The translations under genes were made by a program, and so were the position numbers. The notes under the pieces were generated by a model. The model did not search any database and was not told the DNA's origin. It worked only from the letters and a program-made list of their open reading frames with translations. Source: Actinomycetes bacterium (GTDB lineage Bacteria; Actinomycetota; Acidimicrobiia; Acidimicrobiales; Acidimicrobiaceae). Taken from it: 10,060 bases of DNA. Numbering within the stretch: the first letter of the stretch is position 1; the number at the start of each line of letters is the position of its first letter. Shown here piece by piece: positions 5,692-10,060 of this stretch. Location: positions 1-10,060 of the forward strand of contig JAKBSX010000050.1 in NCBI GenBank assembly GCA_021844725.1. The letters are read 5' to 3'.

Positions 5692-8141
5692 TCGGATTGT
5701 TTTCCAGGGCTGAGATAGAGCGATGGCGCGGATACCTTATAACATTAGGTGAGATATGTAAGAGAGCAAACTGGAACGAAAAATACTCCCAAGAACTCAA
5801 ATCTGTACTCAAACTCCTGGAACCAAACGAGTTTAGACAGGTGCTGTTATACTGTCATCTTCCAGGAACCACAACAGTCGATGAAATTCTCGGACAGACT
5901 AAATCTGCAATACTACTCTACTGCTATTGGAGATTCTCTGACTATTACAGAACGAGTTTGATAAAGCATCTGGGTATAAAGGAGCTTAAGGGCAAGAAGC
6001 TGAGACGCTCGGCGTTCGTCGGCTCATTGAGTTTAACTGATGATGAACTCAACGGAATTATGTTGCATTCCATTTGGCGCCACGCCGCCATCTATGAAAG
6101 AACGTATTCATACGAAAGCCTCAGTGTGTCCGATTTACCCGCCCTCGATACCAAATTGAAACGTATCGGCGTGTATTTGTCTAGGCAAAGGTCGATTAAG
6201 AGTGGCCCGCTTGAAAGGCCCTATCATTACAAACTGAAGGGTGCGTATCAGAATTTTCTCATCTACTGGATTCTTAGGCAAAGATCCGATCAAGATGAGC
6301 CCTCGTGGCCACTGAACAAGCGGCAAAAACATTTCGCGACCAAAGTAATTGTGCTTGATCTCAGCAACAAACAACTCAGACTCGTGTTTCATAGCAAAAC
6401 CGAGCGCAGGATCGTAATTGGTTTTCTTCAGAAAAATCTGAAGATGGTGCTTACGGCTGAACAACCCGACATCTTGGTAAAGAAGAACGACCTAAAAGCG
6501 GCAATATCAACAGAGAGTCTTGCTAGTTCATTTCCGATAACTAGAGTCAACTTCAAAATGACCAATCTAGCAGGTCACCCCAGATTGACAGTTAGAGATG
6601 GTGCCGATAAGAATAGTGTGGCAAACGCGATTAAGATGCTAGAGGATTCTAAGCAGATTTCGGTTGATGACATTTCAGTTATTGAATCTCTGAATCTACT
6701 TCTTGACGGAACACCAGTGAACGTCAAAGTAGTAGCTTCTAAGGCGGGATATTACAAATTGGTTATTCCTGAAAGGAATTTGACATTCGCGATCAGAAGC
6801 GACATATTGAGCGAATTCGAAAGTGCATCGAGGTTGCCGATAAACAAGTTCTTCACCTTTGAAGATGTCCCTGTGAGATCATTAGAGGCTATAAACAACA
6901 TCCTCAACAGCAAAATGGTGTGCCTATCGGAAGAACCACCAATTTACAAAAGCGTCTTGGAAGATTTGTATGAACTGGGGTTGTTACAAAAACCAGAGAA
7001 GGAGAGCAGACGGTTCTGTGTGAATCCCAAGTGCAACAGAGCCTTTGTGAATACCTGGGCGAAAGGCACTTGCGCTGAATGTGGGAACAAGATGCGCATT
7101 AGAGGAGTATATTTCAGCATTAAGGCGAACAAACCAAAAATCCGGGAATTCTTGTTGTCGTCATTGAAGAATGAACAATTCAGCGCTGTAACCGGAGTGA
7201 GGTCCATCAATCATAAGCGAACACCTGTTATTGAGATATACACACCGCGAGGTAGTGTTCTGGTAATTCCCGATTATTCGACAAAGATAAATCCTGCCCT
7301 CCTGGATCAAGTTCAGTATAGCGATACCTCGGTCGTCTTTGCCCCCTATCCATTCACTAGTGAGACTGAAACAATCAGAAGGAGAGGACATGGCATCGTA
7401 GCCATATCTGAGCTTGCTTGGGATTATCTGTCAGACTCCCGAACAGGTAGGTTTTCATCGGAAATCGATAGGTGTCTAGACTCCTTCATTTTGAGAGTAA
7501 TGGAGAGCGGAAAGAACTCTCTCGAGAGAATAGAAGCCAAGAAAGAGTATGATTTCCACAAATTCGAAGAGGATGTGTTTTCACTGATTCATGTCATATT
7601 ACCTACGGCGCAACGGTTAGGGGATCAATTCATCGGCAAGAAGGTCCCTGACGGAATCGCTTCTGTCCCTTTGACGGGAAAAAAGAGATTTTGCATTACT
7701 TGGGATTGCAAGTATTCTGACACGGAATACAACCTTGTCGAAAAGCCGTCCAAGACTATTCACTATCTGAAGAAGCTACCAGAACTTTCAGTCGTAAGAA
7801 ATCTTGGCGGCCTTCGATCTTTTGTCTTTGTGTCGAATAACATGAATGGAGCGCGCTTCGGGAGGTATGTCAAGAAGCTGCTCAAAAAGTACACTTGGAG
7901 AGGGGGTAAGATCATATTGCTCTCATCTGGTCAACTGATCAGTCTTTATAAACACCATATCTCCATCAGGCATAATTTGCTGGCATCCCCAGAAGCAAGC
8001 AACAAGTATTACCTGAGAATCGCTGATTTGTTCTGTAGACCAAGGAGGAGATACTACGTTATAAGTCAAGAAGACATCTCTTCAATTGTTAACGATTCGT
8101 ATCAAGGAAAGAAGTTAGACATTAAGAGGGATGAAGTGTAG
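5688..8141 (+). CDS. Zinc-ribbon protein with C-terminal FokI-type nuclease domain
   Basis: An 817-residue protein. The C-terminal part (about 620-760) matches the FokI cleavage domain in motif order: FHKFEEDVF (E627/E628), KKVPDGIAS (D655), CITWDCKYSDTEYNL (D673, K675), then FVFVSNNMNG and KIILLSSGQL. FokI itself has PDG with D450, DTK with D467/K469 followed by YSGGYNL, and FLFVSGHFKG, so all three metal and catalytic positions are kept. This domain makes double-strand DNA cuts, normally as a dimer. A four-cysteine zinc ribbon is at C444, C449, C462, C465. Residues 1-200 are helical and very basic (YCYWRFSDYY, KGKKLRRSAF), and 215-400 look strand-rich; neither is recognised, and they probably do DNA or signal recognition. 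The length exceeds FokI (about 580). No methyltransferase gene lies beside it, so it is unlikely to be a simple type IIS restriction enzyme. Nuclease call confident; a defence or mobile-element role is inferred. Confidence 0.82.
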   Translation: MIGLFSRAEIERWRGYLITLGEICKRANWNEKYSQELKSVLKLLEPNEFRQVLLYCHLPGTTTVDEILGQTKSAILLYCYWRFSDYYRTSLIKHLGIKELKGKKLRRSAFVGSLSLTDDELNGIMLHSIWRHAAIYERTYSYESLSVSDLPALDTKLKRIGVYLSRQRSIKSGPLERPYHYKLKGAYQNFLIYWILRQRSDQDEPSWPLNKRQKHFATKVIVLDLSNKQLRLVFHSKTERRIVIGFLQKNLKMVLTAEQPDILVKKNDLKAAISTESLASSFPITRVNFKMTNLAGHPRLTVRDGADKNSVANAIKMLEDSKQISVDDISVIESLNLLLDGTPVNVKVVASKAGYYKLVIPERNLTFAIRSDILSEFESASRLPINKFFTFEDVPVRSLEAINNILNSKMVCLSEEPPIYKSVLEDLYELGLLQKPEKESRRFCVNPKCNRAFVNTWAKGTCAECGNKMRIRGVYFSIKANKPKIREFLLSSLKNEQFSAVTGVRSINHKRTPVIEIYTPRGSVLVIPDYSTKINPALLDQVQYSDTSVVFAPYPFTSETETIRRRGHGIVAISELAWDYLSDSRTGRFSSEIDRCLDSFILRVMESGKNSLERIEAKKEYDFHKFEEDVFSLIHVILPTAQRLGDQFIGKKVPDGIASVPLTGKKRFCITWDCKYSDTEYNLVEKPSKTIHYLKKLPELSVVRNLGGLRSFVFVSNNMNGARFGRYVKKLLKKYTWRGGKIILLSSGQLISLYKHHISIRHNLLASPEASNKYYLRIADLFCRPRRRYYVISQEDISSIVNDSYQGKKLDIKRDEV

Positions 8142-8187
8142 CTACTTACGAAACGATATCGAAAATACAGTAATCATGCGTAGTTAC

Positions 8188-8204
8188 CTTCTGTCTTCTT
8201 CCTT
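8188..8204 (+). terminator. Candidate U/C-rich terminator after the FokI-type gene
   Basis: CTTCTGTCTTCTTCCTT begins 46 bp after the stop codon at 8141. Archaeal RNA polymerase commonly stops at U-rich tracts without a hairpin. The tract is interrupted by C, so it is a weak candidate. Confidence 0.25.
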
Positions 8205-8420
8205 GATAGTGGAGAGTATGCATATTGGCATTTCATGAAACTCGATGTGTCTCGTGTCCAAAGAATACGCCGACTAAGTGTCTCAAATCCCTATCTGTTT
8301 GGCCATTTCTCCTCAGGCTGCCATCTCCTTCTTGTTCTTGCTGTCACAATGCTCCCTCCAAACCACTCTCATTCTGACTTGTTTTCTCCGGATCCTTATA
8401 AGCTAATAATGTCGCAGTAT

Positions 8421-8448
8421 TTAGGGGGGCAGACCAACACTATCAAAG
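8421..8448 (+). repeat. Copy 2 of the dispersed intergenic G-rich motif
   Basis: TTAGGGGGGCAGACCAACAC and 8 further bases match the copy at 3164-3191 at 23 of 28 positions. Read on the minus strand it lies about 57 bp past the stop of the two-domain nuclease gene, so both copies are downstream of minus-strand genes in the same orientation. Confidence 0.5.
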
Positions 8449-8504
8449 CTCTGTATTGATTTAGTCAAGTGCTTCCAATACGCACGTAAAACAGGCAAAT
8501 ACAA

Positions 8505-9542
8505 TTACCTAACCAAATCTCTAATTTCATCCTCATTAAATAAGACGTTATCCCCTTTCCAGCCATATAGAATCGTGGTGATTCCTAGGGCATTCAGATT
8601 CCTAATTGTCTTTGCTGGAATATCCTGAGGGAAAACAGCTACGAGTTTCGGCTCTTGCTTCAAGGTGCTCGAATGATACATAAGTTGTCCGATAGCGCAA
8701 TATACACTTGTGGTCTCGGAATCTGTCTTAACCTCGAAGATAACTGTGACTTTGTCTTGACCATCTGTCACAAATAAGTCAATGGGCCGGGTGTTGGTCA
8801 CGTTTTTATTGAACTTGCTTATGGTGGTGTGAAGTGTGTTCACGACTCTGCCGTGGTCTGCGGATGCAGTGATCTTGTCTTGTGGGAGGTCATATTCCTT
8901 TTGACCTGCGAACTCTGGTTTGAAGACGCTCTTTTGACGCGAAATAGGTGATCCCTTTCCAATTGTGTTCTCCTTGATTTTATGAACGGCATGCACAAAA
9001 TCGGAGACGTTCCTTGCAAAGTCTTTGCTCTTAAACGAACCCACTATGGCTACTTGTTCACCAACATTTCCATCAAATAAGGTGTCTATTGTTCCTAAGT
9101 AATTTCGCCAGAAGCGTTCTTTCCCAATACCTTTACGTCCGCCCCCTATTCTGCCGCGATGGACGACTATGATATTTCCTTGGGCATCTTCAGCAAATGC
9201 GCCAGAAACACGACGATTTACGTCCTTAAAGGCGAAATTAATCTCACAGCTGATTGCATTTACTGCGGGTGGTGCCATCGGTCTCCCAATCGAGAAAATA
9301 TTCCAAGTTCTCTTCTTGAGTAGGTCCTGCGACCACCAAAAGTCAAAACTGCGAGAATAATATGCGATTTCCTGATAATTCCCTCCTTGCCAGCCCACAT
9401 TGATTCGGATTTTCTCTATATGTGTCGTATCCCGAAGGCGTTTATTGAATTCCTTCTCCAGAGAGAGTATTCTGCTTGGATCTTTGATGATTCTGAGCAT
9501 ATGTTGTGAATATTTAGTGCAGTATAATATCATATCTTCCAT
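8505..9542 (-). CDS. Two-domain PD-(D/E)XK restriction-type nuclease
   Basis: A 345-residue protein. The C-terminal half carries a PD-(D/E)XK nuclease core: helix ADHGRVVNTLHTTI (about 228-241), RPIDLFVT (D255), VTVIFEVKTDSE (E270, K272), and YCAIGQLMYH with the QxxxY motif (Q286, Y289, in place of a further catalytic helix residue). This layout is typical of Mrr/McrB-type and other solitary restriction endonucleases, which cut foreign or modified DNA. The N-terminal half (about 45-185) is a separate domain, INVGWQGGNYQE ... WNIFSIGRPMAPP ... CEINFAF ... RRVSGAFAED ... VHRGRIGGGRKGIGKERFW, rich in Gly, Trp and basic residues; it probably reads DNA or a modified base but I cannot name its family. 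A linker at 190-225 joins them. The gene lies 42 bp after the winged-helix regulator, same strand, with only a weak AGG before the ATG, so cotranscription is likely. Confidence 0.8.
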   Translation of the reverse strand: MEDMILYCTKYSQHMLRIIKDPSRILSLEKEFNKRLRDTTHIEKIRINVGWQGGNYQEIAYYSRSFDFWWSQDLLKKRTWNIFSIGRPMAPPAVNAISCEINFAFKDVNRRVSGAFAEDAQGNIIVVHRGRIGGGRKGIGKERFWRNYLGTIDTLFDGNVGEQVAIVGSFKSKDFARNVSDFVHAVHKIKENTIGKGSPISRQKSVFKPEFAGQKEYDLPQDKITASADHGRVVNTLHTTISKFNKNVTNTRPIDLFVTDGQDKVTVIFEVKTDSETTSVYCAIGQLMYHSSTLKQEPKLVAVFPQDIPAKTIRNLNALGITTILYGWKGDNVLFNEDEIRDLVR

Positions 9543-9584
9543 TGCCTTGTTTCTTTATTACCCGACAGTTTTAAGAAAAGTCAT

Positions 9585-10001
9585 TTAAAGCTGTACACTA
9601 CCTATTTTCTCTTCGACTGCGTCGACTACAAAATCCAGAATTGTTTTCCACTTGCCTGTTTTAGATATCAGTTCCTCAATCTGCTTCTGCTGCTTGGGCC
9701 CAAGAAATTCATTGGAGATGAACATGTCCAATTTTCGGGCAACAACTCTACCCTCCTCAGTCAGGGATACATAGATAATGCGCCTTTCTTTCACTACCTC
9801 TTTAGTCCGTAGAAGTTTCATTTGCTGAAGCTCTCGAACCAGATTTCTGAGGGTGTCGTAATTGGCGATCACATTCTTGAGTTCTGTCATTTTCTTCTGA
9901 CCGTCGAGGAGCTCGATTAAGATCGGTCCGGCATCCTTTATACTCAGGAGTTTACTGAACACATTCCGAACATGTAACATGTACTTAATTAAACAATTCA
10001 T
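9585..10001 (-). CDS. Winged-helix (MarR/PadR-like) transcription regulator
   Basis: A 138-residue protein. Residues about 22-95 form a winged helix-turn-helix: AGPILIELLDGQKKMTEL, recognition-helix region NYDTLRNLVRELQQMKLL, and a wing KEVVKERRIIYVSLTEEGRVVARKL, where 'YVSLTEEG' is the usual end of the wing in MarR-type archaeal regulators. The C-terminal 40 residues (KQQKQIEELISKTGKWKTIL ...) are likely a dimerisation helix. Its start at 10001 fits a TATA box about 34 nt upstream; a second ATG at codon 8 is possible. It sits 42 bp upstream of the two-domain nuclease gene and probably controls it and itself, which would suit a toxic nuclease. Regulator class confident; target inferred from context. 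Confidence 0.75.
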   Translation of the reverse strand: MNCLIKYMLHVRNVFSKLLSIKDAGPILIELLDGQKKMTELKNVIANYDTLRNLVRELQQMKLLRTKEVVKERRIIYVSLTEEGRVVARKLDMFISNEFLGPKQQKQIEELISKTGKWKTILDFVVDAVEEKIGSVQL

Positions 10002-10017
10002 TTCGGATTACGGAGTG

Positions 10018-10031
10018 GTAACTTGTAACTT
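10018..10031. promoter_or_regulatory. Tandem 7-bp repeat, candidate operator
   Basis: GTAACTT occurs twice head to tail (10018-10024 and 10025-10031), ending at the TATA box. It lies between that box and the start codon of the regulator gene, where a bound repressor would block the polymerase. I infer an autoregulatory site. Confidence 0.4.
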
Positions 10032-10042
10032 TATATATATGA
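10031..10042 (-). promoter_or_regulatory. TATA box of the regulator-nuclease operon
   Basis: TTATATATATGA on the plus strand (TCATATATATAA on the minus strand) is centred about 34 nt before the ATG at 10001. With the usual 26-nt offset, transcription would begin roughly 8 nt before the ATG, giving an almost leaderless mRNA. The box is nearly palindromic and could also serve a plus-strand gene beyond the window. Confidence 0.55.
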
Positions 10043-10060
10043 AATAAATTCAGATTACAA

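Larger units (their letters stand above)
8142..8504. other. Convergent intergenic region, no supported gene
   Basis: This 363-bp gap lies between the 3' ends of the FokI-type gene (+) and the two-domain nuclease gene (-). It contains a pyrimidine-rich stretch (8188-8204 and, more loosely, 8291-8395) that could end plus-strand transcripts in the U-rich archaeal manner. It also holds the palindrome TTTCATGAAA at 8231-8240 and the second copy of the G-rich motif at 8421-8448. A 74-codon frame at 8235-8459 has low-complexity, unconvincing content and starts within the palindrome, so I do not call it a gene. Confidence 0.5.

Noticed and set aside
6135..6464. 109-codon minus-strand frame
   Set aside because: Lies inside the FokI-type gene, whose frame is uninterrupted for 817 codons.
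6944..7391. Two overlapping minus-strand frames of 88 and 76 codons
   Set aside because: Antisense to the zinc ribbon and following part of the FokI-type protein; no family likeness.
8235..8459. 74-codon plus-strand frame in the convergent spacer
   Set aside because: No promoter or ribosome-binding site, start within a palindrome, unremarkable composition; its tail covers the G-rich repeat, whose variation does not look coding.
9169..9588. Two plus-strand frames of 63 and 62 codons
   Set aside because: Mostly antisense to the two-domain nuclease gene; no independent support.
1..10060. CRISPR array, tRNA, rRNA, insertion sequence or integrase
   Set aside because: No regularly spaced repeats, cloverleaf-like sequence, transposase motif or tyrosine/serine recombinase motif was found on either strand.

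Overview
The window looks like a defence or mobile-genome accessory island from an archaeon, roughly 40-45% GC by eye and probably of euryarchaeal type. This rests on several AT-rich TATA-like boxes centred about 30-35 nt upstream of start codons with little or no Shine-Dalgarno sequence (near-leaderless transcripts), and on the absence of recognisable bacterial -35/-10 promoters. The lineage cannot be fixed more closely: there is no rRNA, tRNA or housekeeping gene.

Layout from left to right. (1) 1-95 holds the end of a possible plus-strand reading frame. Its first 23 bases are an exact inverted copy of part of the neighbouring gene. (2) 96-1274 (-) encodes a DUF2726-like PD-(D/E)XK nuclease-type protein. 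(3) 1275-1591 is non-coding, with a strong inverted repeat at its right end. (4) 1592-2242 (-) and 2239-3060 (-) are a translationally coupled pair (ATGA overlap): an unrecognised soluble protein followed by a four-helix membrane protein. (5) 3269-4201 (-) is a helical protein with a HEPN/Abi_C-like C-terminus. (6) 4263-5195 (+) starts only 61 bp away, divergently, and encodes a cytoplasmic zinc-dependent phospholipase C-like protein. (7) 5196-5687 is a 0.5-kb spacer with hairpins and a possible gene remnant. (8) 5688-8141 (+) encodes an 817-residue protein with a central zinc ribbon and a C-terminal FokI-type nuclease domain. (9) 8142-8504 is a convergent spacer. (10) 8505-9542 (-) encodes a second PD-(D/E)XK nuclease with its own N-terminal domain. 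(11) 9585-10001 (-) encodes a winged-helix regulator upstream of that nuclease in the same direction, with a TATA box and a tandem 7-bp repeat at its promoter.

The genes share a theme rather than a known pathway. Three PD-(D/E)XK-type nucleases (DUF2726-like, FokI-like, MrcB/Mrr-like style), a HEPN-like protein, a phospholipase-like protein and a membrane protein sit side by side, with no DNA methyltransferase, integrase or metabolic gene in view. This mixture is typical of anti-phage islands. The best candidates for undescribed systems are the solitary FokI-type zinc-ribbon protein, the regulator plus two-domain nuclease pair, and the coupled soluble/membrane pair. The inverted repeat that brackets the DUF2726-like gene could mark an invertible segment or an assembly artefact.
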